Source of the DNA: Guyanagaster necrorhizus
Lineage: Eukaryota > Basidiomycota > Agaricomycetes > Agaricales > Physalacriaceae
Length of the DNA stretch: 64,000 nucleotides
Direction: 5' to 3'
Assembly: GCF_019112545.1 (NCBI RefSeq)
Contig: NW_025064885.1
Coordinates: 1,682,419-1,746,418 of the forward strand
A model generated the notes under the pieces. The model did no database searches. It was not told the DNA's origin and was given only the letters and a program-made list of their open reading frames with translations. Position numbers and translations under genes: made by a program. Shown here piece by piece: positions 23,671 through 35,842 of the stretch. Position 1 is the stretch's first letter. Each line of letters opens with the position of its first letter.

Positions 23671-25473
23671 TTAACTCTGCACTGACCAACTCCAGTGCCA
23701 TCTCTTTTCATCGGGGTGCTCCAGACAATGATGATACGCGTCCACATCAGGTCTCCACACCCTAACGGTTCCATCATCAGCGCCAGTTACCAGTCCATCA
23801 CTACACCAAGCTACCCCTCCTATATCGCCTTGTTGGCCTTGGAGCTCGACACCTTTCTCTTCCATGGCGAAAGGTTGCCAGGCACTATGAACATCATACA
23901 AAAAAGCACTTCCTCGACCCGTACTCCCAGAGGAAAGCCAGCGTCCGCACGGCGACATAGCCAGAGTGATATAAAAGGAGTTCGTCTGCATCCGCTCGTG
24001 AGCGTAGCTATTGGACATTGGTAACAACGATGACCGGGTGTATGTGTGTACGCGAGAATCAGCACCTAGTCCAAAGAGAAGTCCAGCTGTAGGACCTGAG
24101 CCTTCTGCAAGACTAATTATCCCCCTTGGACGACGCGAGCCATGAAAAATTGTAGGATCCTCGGTTGAAACGAAGAGAGGCTTATGTAGTTTATATTTGA
24201 GTATCTTCTTCGAACTCGTCAGGGATCGAACATCCCAGCAGCGCAAAATTCTGTGGGAAAACATCAACTCCTAGCCTATGAAATCCCACAAAGATGACCG
24301 ACCCATTATAAGAGCCACTGCTGACCAGATTATGTGGTGAGGTATCACTATAGATCAGATTTGTGACTGTCTTAGTAGACGGTGTAGATTTTCGCCGCGT
24401 CTTGCTCTTTCCCAAGGGAGCCGGTTCTTCATGCGCTCCGTGAATGGATAAGATAGGTGGAAGCGACTCGCCGTCTATACGACCTTCACCGACTCGAAGG
24501 TCCCAAAGGCATATGGTCCCATCTTTGCCGCCGGTGCTGAGCAAATTTGGGTTAGAAGGATCCCATGATATGGATTTTACGGCACTGGTATGGCCACGTA
24601 AACGATGAAGGACAGTGTTGGTAGAAAGGCAGAGAATCCGGGCTGACTGGTCGGCAGAAGCGGTGGCAAGGCGTTTATCAGATTCGTCCCATTTGACGTC
24701 GAAGACGCCGTTATCGTGGGCTTGTATTGTCGTGTGAAGAGGCTCTAAGAGTTGGACGTCAGCGAAAAACAAGATGCAGTACACACGTGTAGCGTCTACC
24801 AGGGTCCCAAGGATCTCCCTTAGTTGTGTTTATGATGTGAATGGTCCCTTGTTCTGTAGAAACTGCCAATAATGTGGACTCGCCACGCTGCGCCGCTATA
24901 CCAAAATAGTAAGCAAAATGTAGAAGATGAAAGTATTAAAGCTGACCATGTGAATATGAGCATGAATAGGGTAGCGTCAAATGGTAATCGATGCCCGCGG
25001 ACTGACATTTGTAGACATCGCGTTTGTTATGCGAGACAAATGATTCAAGAATATGTCGCGTAGATACTAAAATGTTCCCGGTTAGAGAGTGTCACGTCAA
25101 CAATCAAGACAAGCACACCATCGTGTGGTCTACTTCCTGCATGTATCGCGAGATATCCACGAGAGTGAGTGGTCCCACGAATCCTTTCCCTACGAAAGGG
25201 AACATGCGGCATTCCATCTTCTTCACAGACATTCTCATCTTCAAGAGGTCTAGCCCTTTTACGACTTTGCAGAGAGTTTGGCCCTTGCACGGATCTCTTC
25301 AATTCACTACATTTCGGGGGTGTGGGTAGCGCGAAGGAAAGCCTCTGTTGATATTTCGCTCTAGGTCGACTAGATTCATTAAAATTTGTTCGGTTTTGAA
25401 ATACGGGTCGCGGCGAAGAGCTTGGGCTCGGAATCATGGTGGCAGGTGAAGAAAGCGGGTGGTCCGATGCCAT
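23671..25473 (-). CDS. CDT2: CDT2/DTL-like WD40 substrate receptor of CRL4 ubiquitin ligase
   Basis: This WD-repeat protein directs the Cul4-Ddb1 ligase to PCNA-bound Cdt1 and other S-phase substrates. Five exons, 25473-25119, 25066-24947, 24895-24800, 24744-24303 and 24250-23671, encode 530 residues; all phases agree. The N-terminus is disordered and Ser/Pro-rich. The WD repeats begin around PYSCSYSHAAQRGESTLLAV. Clear blades include HDNGVFDVKWDESDKRLATA, LRGHTSAVKSISWDPSNPNL, GGKDGTICLWDLR, ILRCWDVRSL and GADDGTVRVWRP. The HDNGVFDVKW motif and the long insert before NLIYSDTSPHNLVSSGSYNG are typical of CDT2. I chose the ATG at 25473 (MASDHPLSS); an alternative Met lies 12 codons in. It ends 90 bp from URA4's stop, convergent. 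Confidence 0.88.
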
Positions 25474-25609
25474 GGCGTTCAACAGCCTCGCGTTTGGAAA
25501 TTTCGTAACCAGCGCGTCGCGTTTGTATCACGTGCTATGTATATCGGCTTTATCGGGTTCCGCTTGCAAAAATTTCCTTCCACTGTTGACGACTGCTCTT
25601 TTGACCGCT
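25474..25609. promoter_or_regulatory. divergent promoter, CDT2 / LYS12, with ACGCG cores
   Basis: 136 bp separate the two ATGs. Reading toward CDT2 (minus strand), three ACGCG cores occur within 35 bp (25489-25493, 25513-25517 and 25518-25522, the last two in tandem). ACGCG is the core of the MBF/MluI box that drives G1/S genes; fission yeast cdt2 is a known MBF target. A CACGTG E-box lies at 25529-25534. Confidence 0.45.
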
Positions 25610-27191
<1,582 letters not shown>

Positions 27192-27390
27192 GGTTCTGTT
27201 TTTCATCTTGATTATCAAACGTCTGCAGTATTCTAATGAATTATGGCTTAAATATGTCAAATGAAAGGGTCTATAGTTGGCCCTACGCCGTAGTAGTGTA
27301 AAGCGGCGGGGATGGACCGTCGACCTTGTCATTCTGGCGCAGGTATTTATGAAGTAAGTGAACTTCTCTCCGAAGTTCCTCTATCTCTTG

Positions 27391-29172
27391 CTACACGTGC
27401 AGCCCTACCGGCAGCCCTGAGCGATCTTCCAAGGAGCCTTGATGAGAACAAGGCGATCCAGAGTTAGTGTCCCTTCTCTGTTTTGGCCGTAGACCGGCAT
27501 CCCCTACTGTCTCAATGCCCGCGAAAGCAGCCTGCCTCTCCACCCTACGTGGGAATCTTTCAGCATCGTACGGAGGCACCGGAAGAGGACGGCGAGTACC
27601 TGTGCTGGGATAGCCTCTGCTACCGGTTTTGGAAGCGGGAAGTGGTGGGAGGATCTTCGACAGTCTTGGCAATTTGCTGAGCTTCTCTGATTTCGGGCTA
27701 TTCAATGACCTTGAGCAATCTGAGATGCTCACTTTCACCGTCTCCTGGCGAGAGACTGAGGAAGGACCGACAATAACGGCTTGTGGTGGAATTTGAATCT
27801 TCCTTCGACTGGAACGGTCTCTGTCATTGACTGGGATCATGAAGGAGTCTCTTTGGTTGGGCGTAGACGAAGGGATGATGAGAAATGGCAGATCTGGGTT
27901 TCCGGACCCCTTTGAGGTCAGGTTTAGTGAAGGAACGCGGGCGGCTGGAGCAGGGCGGGAGATGCTGATAACGTCCGCACGTTGGAGTATCCTTGCAAAT
28001 GGTGAATAGGGTTTTTTCTCCGAGCCCACCACAACCCATCGTAAATCTGGATTAGACTCCTTTGTCAAGGAGAGGGTCGAATGCATCCGCGAAAACCATG
28101 ACGCTTGAGGACCATCATTAGACGAAGATGAGTTGAAGGATTCATCTTTGACCCCATGTTCGACCACGTCCTCAATCCTACCGCAGTCTCTTGCCCGTAT
28201 CCAGAAGACGTAAAAAAGGAGTGCAAAAAGAAGCGTTTATAGCGTTCGTAGATGGGTAAGCCCAATCGAATTGGGACTGGACCATGTATCCGCTTTGCAA
28301 TCGCATCCAGAGTGTCTTATTCCGTCGAAGGAGTAACTGATGTCATGTCAATCAAGCCGGCTTAAAAAGTTTCTCTATAGACTGAAACTTACCCAGATGG
28401 CGACCGGAAGAGAAATGAAGACAACTAAAGCCACTGCGATTGCAGCAGCCTGCTTTTAGACTGCCATGAAATTAAGCGAAGAATTTTTGATGCATGGATT
28501 GATAGACTCACGAAGATTGTGGAGGTGTATCCGAAGAGCCTGAAGATGAAGTGGAGGATAAGGCCATGGAGCTCGGTACCCCTGACGTATCTGTAGTTAC
28601 GGTGGCATTGTCGGTAAAAGATAGCGCGTAATCAATTTGTAATAGCCCTCCTTCGGCACTGTTAACCAACGACAACATATGATCTCCGCCTCCCAAGTTA
28701 TCTGCCTGAAACAATGATACACGGGTTTCATAGGTGTCTCTCTCTGCAGAAAAAGGTGGAGAAACTATGTCGTCAATTCGAACGGTATAGTTCCTATTCT
28801 GAGGGCCTCAAGTACCGAAAACGGATACAGCATCACCTGGGAAGCATTATCAGTTGCCGAGACGTATATGCATAATTATATGCACCCTGGGAGGATGACA
28901 TTGAATCATCGTATTTAGAAACAAGGCAGGCTTACTGAGAAAGTGTAATTGACTGATGCCCCAGCTTGAGACGTGGAGCTGTAGCTTGATAAATCGAAGA
29001 GGATAAAATAGAGGAGAGATGACGAACTGCACCAACGAATCTGTTGGTGTACGTGGAGCTCAAGAATCTGTGAATAACGAGAAAGTTTATGCACACAGTC
29101 GATATCAACCGATGCGTCCATGTTCTTTACTGTGATAGTATGCTGGGGCTTGCTGTAGACCAGTGGCATCAA
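27391..29172 (-). CDS. single-pass membrane protein with Ser-rich ectodomain; frame damaged or unresolved
   Basis: This resembles a common Agaricomycete architecture: a secreted beta-rich domain, Ser/Thr-rich stalk, one membrane helix and a disordered cytosolic tail. Pieces seen: an ectodomain exon near 29080-28936 (QAGASVNYTFS), a second near 28805-28510 (NRNYTVRIDD, FQADNLGGGDHMLSLVNSAE, stalk MALSSTSSSGSSDTPPQSS), a helix-coding stretch at about 28452-28393 (AAAIAVALVVFISLPVAIW), and a 258-codon tail frame (28167-27391; NSSSSNDGPQASWF, LRWVVVGSEKKPYSPFARIL). The pieces do not join cleanly. In the ectodomain frame a TGA lies at 28810-28808, and a one-base phase conflict occurs at the preceding splice; the stalk-to-helix junction also disagrees in phase. 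I cannot say whether it is a pseudogene, alternatively spliced or mis-sequenced. The start is not determined. Confidence 0.5.
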
Positions 29173-30511
29173 AAGAGAAAGACTTCACAGTTTGTTTTGT
29201 AAAGTGATGATGACATAATCAAAGTCCGGCGAACTAATAGCGAGGTATTCCGACTATGCCTGAACAGCTAGCCGCGACGTCTCGAGTCTTTTATGAACAT
29301 ACTCGGATTGAAAGCCCGCCAATCAAACGACCGAAACCGTCCCAGGTGGGCTGCTGTAACGCGACAGTATCGGACTTCACTCCCTGACAGAGGTCCCCGT
29401 GTCCAAGTCGCGAGGCGGCATCGGTGTGTCGAGGATAAAGCGCTAGGGGAACGTCTCCGTCGTCGTTGATCGGCCCCGACCCATATGATCAAGAATTCGA
29501 GAATTTCGGCGCTCTGTTCTTGACCATGATGTTAATATCTTCCGGTCGCTGTCCAGACAATTCTTTTTTCGGTCTAGAAATTATTTTCTGTGCCCTTAGC
29601 TTGTGGAATTGTTCGATACAGAGGCCATCGCCGGTTGAACGGTTCACAACGACTTCGTAACAGCTGACAACAATTGTTGATGCCGGGACAAATCAGCACC
29701 AAAAAGACATCAGAGATGTTTTGAAGGGTCAACCCTTTTTCCAGTTGAATTTAATAACAAATCTCGCAGTAGAACTCAGAACGATAGTAGGTACTTCCAG
29801 TTTCTTACCCCACACTCGCTGCCCTGGCCATCTGCCGATCTGCCTTCGTCAATGTTTGGAGCGCTAAAGATCACAATACCGTATCTTGAGGCTTTTCTTC
29901 GTCTTCATTCTACTTTTCCGCTCGGCGGGGTATCTCACCCGTCTACTGTACAGCCTCCATGTTCGAGCGAACCACGATAGAGCTGGCTTTCGTACCTGAT
30001 ATGTCGCATGGACTGGACGCGGCCCTAAGCTCATTGAAGTTGACAGGTTCTGATGAGGAGATACGCGTACCATTTCTTTTCCTACGGCCGCTCCGCCCTA
30101 CTAAGCGTATGCGTATGCTCGGCTCAGCCACTCATATAACGTAGAAGAGGAACGGATCCTTCTTCCTAGGACGATCTTTCAAGCCTACACTTGAATCGAT
30201 CTTCTGTCTGTGTGGCGTTCTAGTGTCTGAGGAACAATGGATCCTGGAGGCCAGCGAGTTTCAAGTTCAGTTTCACCGGCCAGGGACTTCAGAACTTATG
30301 TCACTGGCTGCTTTTGCCCGCCAATACCTTTTGCTTTACATAAATTGCTTTCATGTTCCGTACTCAGGTACTGGCTGCGCCGGCAGATGGTGAATCCTTG
30401 AATAGTCAGACTTATGCTGTCACCAGAATCTTTCTCTACAGTATAAAGTCGACCAGAATACCTCTTGTTCTCCAGCTTCTTGAGTTCCATTCCAGGGCTT
30501 CAGTTCATACA
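29173..30511. other. intergenic, about 1.3 kb
   Basis: No gene seen on either strand. Frames are under 70 codons and without motifs. The right end holds the promoter of the fruit-body-type gene. Confidence 0.5.
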
Positions 30512-31366
30512 ATGCATCTCTCCTCTATCCTCGTAACCACTACGGTCGCCCTGCTAGTCCGTGGTGCAGACAACGACACCACTGCCGACAGCACCACTGT
30601 ATCGTTGAATGCTACGGAAATTCAAATTTTGGCCGGGGTTACCACTAATCTCACGGCAGAGGAATACTATGGCGCTGCCATCCCGCCTTGGGATGATGAT
30701 TGCACGCCCGGATGGTACTATGGTGACTACCCTGAATACGTGGCCAACCTCACCATACCTTGGCTTAAGGACGGGGTCAGTTTTGCTGCTTCGAGTTTCT
30801 TTCACATAACACTGATACAAGTCTTGTCACAGATCGTCTGCTGGTTTCTTGATTTATTCCAGTCACTATCCGACTATGAGTGCCCCGAGCCTGAAGGCTC
30901 TGCCGCCGATGACGGCTACACAGAGGTATTCTCCAACTATACCGGGGCTGTTGAAGGAAGCGACTACTTGACCTACGGATTGGTCGACACTGTTCAGGGC
31001 GAGTAAAGTGAATGTTCAATATCGGAAGAGTGTTTCTCAGTATACCTTATTTTAGATTGCAAGGACATGTGCGACAGCGTCGATGGATGTGTCTATATTA
31101 ATTGTAGGTGGTTTTCTTTCTGCGTCTATCCACAAGCTGATTTTATTTCGCACAGCCTACCATGATGTTAATGGAAAGGTCCGTACCAAAAATCACAATA
31201 CTGGCAAAAGAGGCTGACTTCGCCATAGGGCGGCAGTCCTCTCTTGACATGTTCTTTGTTCAGCAAATGTCATAGCATTGCTGATGCCACCAACGTTGGT
31301 GGACAAACGCAGACCGACGGCTCCATTGACTACATCACCGACAGTGAAGGGTACTGCAAGGAATAA
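30512..31366 (+). CDS. secreted fruit-body-type protein, cysteine-rich C-terminus
   Basis: This is a 212-residue predicted secreted protein of a basidiomycete family usually annotated as fruit-body specific; molecular function unknown. Exons 30512-30775, 30833-30998, 31056-31103, 31156-31178 and 31229-31366. A signal peptide is evident (MHLSSILVTTTVALLVRGA), then a Thr/Asn-rich stretch with several N-glycosylation sequons. The conserved part reads WLKDGIVCWFLDLFQSLSD, LTYGLVDTVQDCKDMCDSVD, GCVYINSYHDVNGK, LTCSLFSKCH and TDGSIDYITDSEGYCK. The DCKDMC-type cysteines suggest a PAN/apple-like disulfide fold, which is inference. Intron 2 (30999-31055) must use a GC donor (GCGAGT) to yield VQDCKD; the nearby GTAAAG donor breaks the frame. 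Confidence 0.85.
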
Positions 31367-31679
31367 TTACTCCATTACACAGAAAACCTAAACTGACCTG
31401 TATCATAATTAATATTTTGGGTAGTCGTCCACGTACCCATTCCACGTTCTCCTTACTGAGCCTCTCGTCGACAATGAACATTTTTATAGAAATCCAAGAT
31501 ATATATTCAGACTCGGCAAGCTCTACCCAGAGGAAATATCAGATATGCGACACAATTGAGTTGGCTAAATCAAGGGTCCATGATACGAGAAAACAGTCAA
31601 AAGCAAGCCATGACCAAGGTATACATGCAGCCACGCAACGAGAAATGGCTCGCAGCAACTGCGGAGAAGCTTTGCGAGG
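31367..31679. other. intergenic between convergent genes, 313 bp
   Basis: This is the 3' flanks of the fruit-body-type gene and the MPDU1 homologue. Nothing else seen. Confidence 0.5.
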
Positions 31680-32522
31680 TCAGGTGTCGTCTCGAGGCTT
31701 CCGTCCTCTCCTACTTGACACAGCTGGAGATGGAAGCGGTGGAGTCACCGCTCTCGATATGCCAGTGTGAATCTCAAAACCCTTCTCCCCGACTTCTGTT
31801 TTGCCCCAATACAACCATAACTGAAAACCAAGGATGCCATTCAACGCCAATGCCAGAAGAAAGCTACCCAAAACTAGCCAATCCCCCACCTCCTGCAACG
31901 TCGTAAACAGTCTCGCCAAGCATCCCATGATCTGTGACCAGACAGCAAATGCGGAAAGTTGTCCGGTTGAGTGGGCGCGGTAGTTTTGCCGTATTTGCGG
32001 CAGTTTGGAGAAGATAGACAAGGGAAGGGTAGAAAGTTGCAGGAAGGATAGAATTCCTTCTGGGACAATGTCCAGTAATACTGCAATGAGGAGCATCCCC
32101 AGGGATACCGTTGCGAGGTTGGTGTTGCGTCTGGGAGACCGAGGGGAGTAATAAATGATGAGACAGGTGATGAGTGCATTTTGAATGGTTAAAAACAGGT
32201 TCTCGCCATATGTGGAGAAAGGGAACTCGTTTCGAAACGAATAGAAGAGGTTTATGGAGTAGGCAAATGTTTCGAAGAAAAACGCGGTCAGGGAAAGGCC
32301 TCTGGCAGAATGGGCGCGCAGAATCAGTAATAATTGAGGAACCTTCATGATAGATCCTCCAATAACAATTCCGACCCCAAGGGTTTTGGATAGAGCATAT
32401 TTGAGACAGTGAATGTCAGTGACGGCGAGATTCTCAACCAACGACGCGTAGCATTCCTGTCCAACGACGGAAACACCGAGATCACGGATGAACCATGGTA
32501 GATTCTGGGTAATAGTGGACAT
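31680..32522 (-). CDS. MPDU1: mannose-P-dolichol utilization defect 1 homologue (PQ-loop)
   Basis: This is an ER multi-pass protein needed for use of dolichol-linked mannose and glucose in N-glycan and GPI assembly. It is a single exon of 280 residues; the ATG at 32522 (MSTITQNLPW) follows from the family length. Two PQ-loop motifs are present: KVPQLLLILRAHSARGLS and, in the second half, SKLPQIRQNYRAHSTGQLS. Hydrophobic segments between and after (FFETFAYSINLFYSFRN, LGMLLIAVLLDIVP, WLVLGSFLLALALNGILGF) fit the seven-helix fold. The family signature CLKYALSKTLGVGIV is intact. The C-terminus is a short Pro/Arg tail. Confidence 0.93.
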   Translation of the reverse strand: MSTITQNLPWFIRDLGVSVVGQECYASLVENLAVTDIHCLKYALSKTLGVGIVIGGSIMKVPQLLLILRAHSARGLSLTAFFFETFAYSINLFYSFRNEFPFSTYGENLFLTIQNALITCLIIYYSPRSPRRNTNLATVSLGMLLIAVLLDIVPEGILSFLQLSTLPLSIFSKLPQIRQNYRAHSTGQLSAFAVWSQIMGCLARLFTTLQEVGDWLVLGSFLLALALNGILGFQLWLYWGKTEVGEKGFEIHTGISRAVTPPLPSPAVSSRRGRKPRDDT

Positions 32523-32844
32523 CTGGCCTCTACGAGAGAAATCTAATGAGTGAGGGCTTTCTCTCAGTAAGAATATGAGGCAGACATGGCGGTTACAGTG
32601 CAAAACTTTTGATCGGGGTCACCACGTGGCCGGGATCTGCCTCGTGTCGCGATGCGATCTTTTACTTCTCGATGCCGCTGTGATGTTGGTACCCATTGTC
32701 CTCATCATACCCAGGGCGCTAAACTTATTTGCATTCTGCCTGTCCCACCTTGGGAAAGATTTCTATTTTTTGGTATATGCTACTCCACTGCTCGCTCCAA
32801 GCCTTTCGGATACAACTCTGACAAGTTAGCGCGATTCTGTCAGT
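32523..32844. promoter_or_regulatory. divergent upstream region, MPDU1 / WG-repeat gene
   Basis: This is 322 bp between two outward-facing starts. I see no strong core element beyond the position itself. Confidence 0.35.
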
Positions 32845-35422
32845 ATGGCCAAGAACAAGAAAGGAAAGCAGAAGCAGCCGGACGAACAAATGCATGAAAA
32901 GCAACAGGAGCCTGTTCCGGTACCGACGCCAGTACCTGCTTTCGATGCCAAGGACAATGACGCCGGTGGGCTGATGGACCTAGGTGGTGAGCTCTCCTGT
33001 ACATCATCTGTCGTCACTTGATTTTTCGGCAATTGCATGTTTTGAATCAGTGATGGATGGATGGGCGCTAAACATAGATGGCTCACCATCCAATCCATCG
33101 ATATACAGGTGGTCTCCTGGACGATCGTCCGGACCAATGGGGTGGTGGCGATCCTGCCAAAACTGGCGGCGGTGCTGGTAGTGATCCTTGGCTTGAAAAC
33201 TTCGACACTCAGATGCATGGAGGTCATTGGGGAGCTCAGCCAACGCATAGACCTCTAGGCGCTGCACAAAATAGGCGAAACTCAGTCGCAGCATCTACTG
33301 GATCAGCCTGGAAGCAGGTCCCGCCCGCAGGAAAGGGTCCCGTGCAGCCAAACGACTTTGCGGCTGCTTGGCCTGATGCTGGCGGTCAAGCATTCGATGA
33401 TGGTGGCTGGGGCGGTGGTGCTGGCGGTGGTGGGGACTGGGGAGACGAGGATTCTGAGAACTACGATAGCGAAGACGACTACGAGGAAGAGCCGGTACCC
33501 AATCATCGTCAGCCTCCACCACCGCCACCAAAACCTGGGGCACTTCCCGTGGCCAGCTGGAGAGGCTGGAGCGAGGAAGCGAAACGGCTTTCCAAGGTAA
33601 CCAACCCATCTTCTTTGCCTACAGGGCCGGCTGGGACCAGAAACATCCTGTCGACCCAACAGCACTCTCAGATCTTGAATTCTTTGCTCAATACATCACA
33701 GCCAAACAATTATGCTCGATTTGCTACCCAAAGTCCTGCCGCCCTTCCCAAGGGGTTTCCGGGGCTGGCGAATGCTCAAGCGCACATGATGAAGCAGGGA
33801 AATCCTTACCCTGGGCAGGCCAATCCTTATCCTGGAGCTGCTCAGCAGAAGAGGGTTCCCCCGCCTCCTCCTCCACCGCCGCCTCCACCAGCCCAGGAGG
33901 CAAAGAAAGACAAGAAGAAGGACAAGAAGGAAAAGCACAATGATAAGTATCAGGCGCAGGATAGCAAACACCGACGGCATAAATCTGAGGCAGACAATTG
34001 GGGCAGCGGCGGAGGCAACGAATGGGGTGATGGCGGTGGTACTTGGGGCGATGGTGGTGAATGGGGCGGTGGCGGTGGCGGTGGTGACTGGGGGGACTCG
34101 TGGGGCGTTGGAGGAGGAGGTAGCGATTGGGGCGGTGGAGGCGGAAAGGATGGTTTTGGTGCAAGTGCCGGAGGTAAAGATCCGTGGGGTGTTCCGGTAG
34201 CTGGAGGAGGCGGTGGAGGTGGCAAGAAAGACGCTTGGGGTACTGGCAGCGGCGGTAATGATGGGTGGGGTACTGGTGGTGGTGGTAATGATGGCTGGGG
34301 TGCCGGCGGTGGTGGAAACGATGGCTGGGGTGACGGTAGCTGGGGTAATAATGGGGTTGGTGGAAAAGATGGCTGGGGTGCCGGAGGAGGAGGAGGAGGA
34401 AACTGGGGAGAGTCGGGAATGAGTGGTACTGGCTTCAGTCCCATTTCGGAAGAAGATGAAGAAGACGACTATGATGATCCTCGGCGTGTTCATTTTTCTC
34501 CCAAGGCAGCTTTGAAGAGGATGATGGGAATTGGACGCCGTACTCCAATACCGCCTACGCAGAATACCAGCTATTCTCTACCTTCCAAGACCCTCACTCA
34601 CGCGTATAAAGGAACTACCGCTGCTCTTGATTACGGAATACCGCATAACAAGATGAATGAATATACTAACGTCAAGTTCATTGATTCACGCGGTGCCGCA
34701 TTGGACGCCGTCAAGAACGCGCTCTTTGGAAGGATGCGGAAGGCGAAAGAGAGGATATACTGGGGGTTTTCGCCAGACATTGACGAGCGCGTCTCGTCTG
34801 TCATTTCGTGGGTACAGGTTGTGAATTATTCTTTGGGCTCATACGGAGTGCGTTCGAACACTGTTCACACGTGAAAGCCGCGCTAAAACATAACTTAGCT
34901 TCATAGATTTCTTCAAAGTCAAGAAAGAGGTGCTCTGTTCGTTAATGCGGATTTCAGGTCTCCAAAAAATCCTAACGAGCCGGCTTTTGACTGGTTGACG
35001 TTTGATCAACTACAAAAAACCCGAGACAAGATACTTCAAGAGTCTGTGGCCTTCTACGATCCCGCTGTTCAGGTTATTGTCTTCATCTTTTTACCTTCCC
35101 CATCCGGTAACAGTGTCGCAATGTGGCGCCGAAAGATCAATGTTCCCAACAATATACGACTGATGCTGCAGGCTGAGATTAGCCTGGTATTAACGGGCTT
35201 GAGGAAAGACAAGGAATACCTTGTTCATGTAGACGAGTGAGTATGAACTCGTTCATCCTTATTTTCCTGGTTCCTCACCAGAACATGTGTAGAATACCCT
35301 CGAAACCAGCTCCGAATAAAGGTTCTGCCCATCCTATTCAGGCTCCCTTGTATACTGCCCCTGACCTGGCTAGGCAAATGGATAAAATGCAAAGGCCAAA
35401 AAGATGGTGGCAACTCTTTTAA
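32845..35422 (+). CDS. WG/GW-repeat protein with conserved C-terminal domain, function unknown
   Basis: Four exons, 32845-32986, 33109-34847, 34899-35236 and 35293-35422, encode 782 residues; phases agree. Regions: a basic Lys/Gln-rich N-terminus (MAKNKKGKQKQ); a Gly/Asp-rich part with WG dipeptides and an acidic run; a proline run near residue 300 followed by a Lys/Asp cluster; then about residues 343-487 (33995-34425), a Gly/Asp/Asn-rich tract with 15 WG dipeptides spaced about 5-15 residues (NEWGDGGGTWGDGGEWG, GGNDGWGTGGGGNDGWG). The C-terminal 260 residues are ordered and conserved-looking: NVKFIDSRGAALDAVKNALF, QSQERGALFVNADFR, AFDWLTFDQL, SVAFYDPAVQVIVFIFLPSP, NSVAMWRRKI. The same domain occurs in unnamed Agaricomycete proteins as I recall them. 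Dense WG/GW repeats are the hallmark of Argonaute hooks, so Argonaute binding is a possibility, not shown. Confidence 0.85.
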
Positions 35423-35842
35423 GTCATACTCAGATATCTGTCAATTATGCTTCGTCATTTTTGCTTTTGGTGGAATAGTATGCTATTTGTAAAGCTTATT
35501 TGTTTGATACGGCGTCGTAACCCCCTCTTGTACACGTTAGCTGTTGTAGGTACTCGTAATCATTGTACAGATAGACATAGGGGGAAAGAATTTAGATTCA
35601 TATATGTACTGGGATTCCTGCGAATGAACTGATATCGTTCGTGTGAACTATTTGCTGTCTGCGGCTTGTGACTTGAGTTGATAAAATTCATTCGATCTAC
35701 AAACAAACGCCTATACGTCTGCGACACTCTACATACTCCCTAAGGTCTCTTTATTTTTCCTGCGCTGTGGATGCTGTCCACTGGTCCTTTCTACAATGGT
35801 AGCACAGCTGCTGGCCTTCTTCCTCTTTGCATTCCCTCCTGT
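35423..35842. other. boundary zone between genes and repeats
   Basis: This is the 3' flank of the WG-repeat gene. Near 35,700 the composition shifts toward CpG-poor repeat DNA. No gene seen. Confidence 0.4.

Noticed and set aside
33696..34493. 265-codon antisense frame opposite the WG-repeat gene
   Set aside because: It arises from the GC-rich glycine repeats read backwards (Thr/Ile/Ser-rich), has no domain and lies fully inside a well-supported gene.
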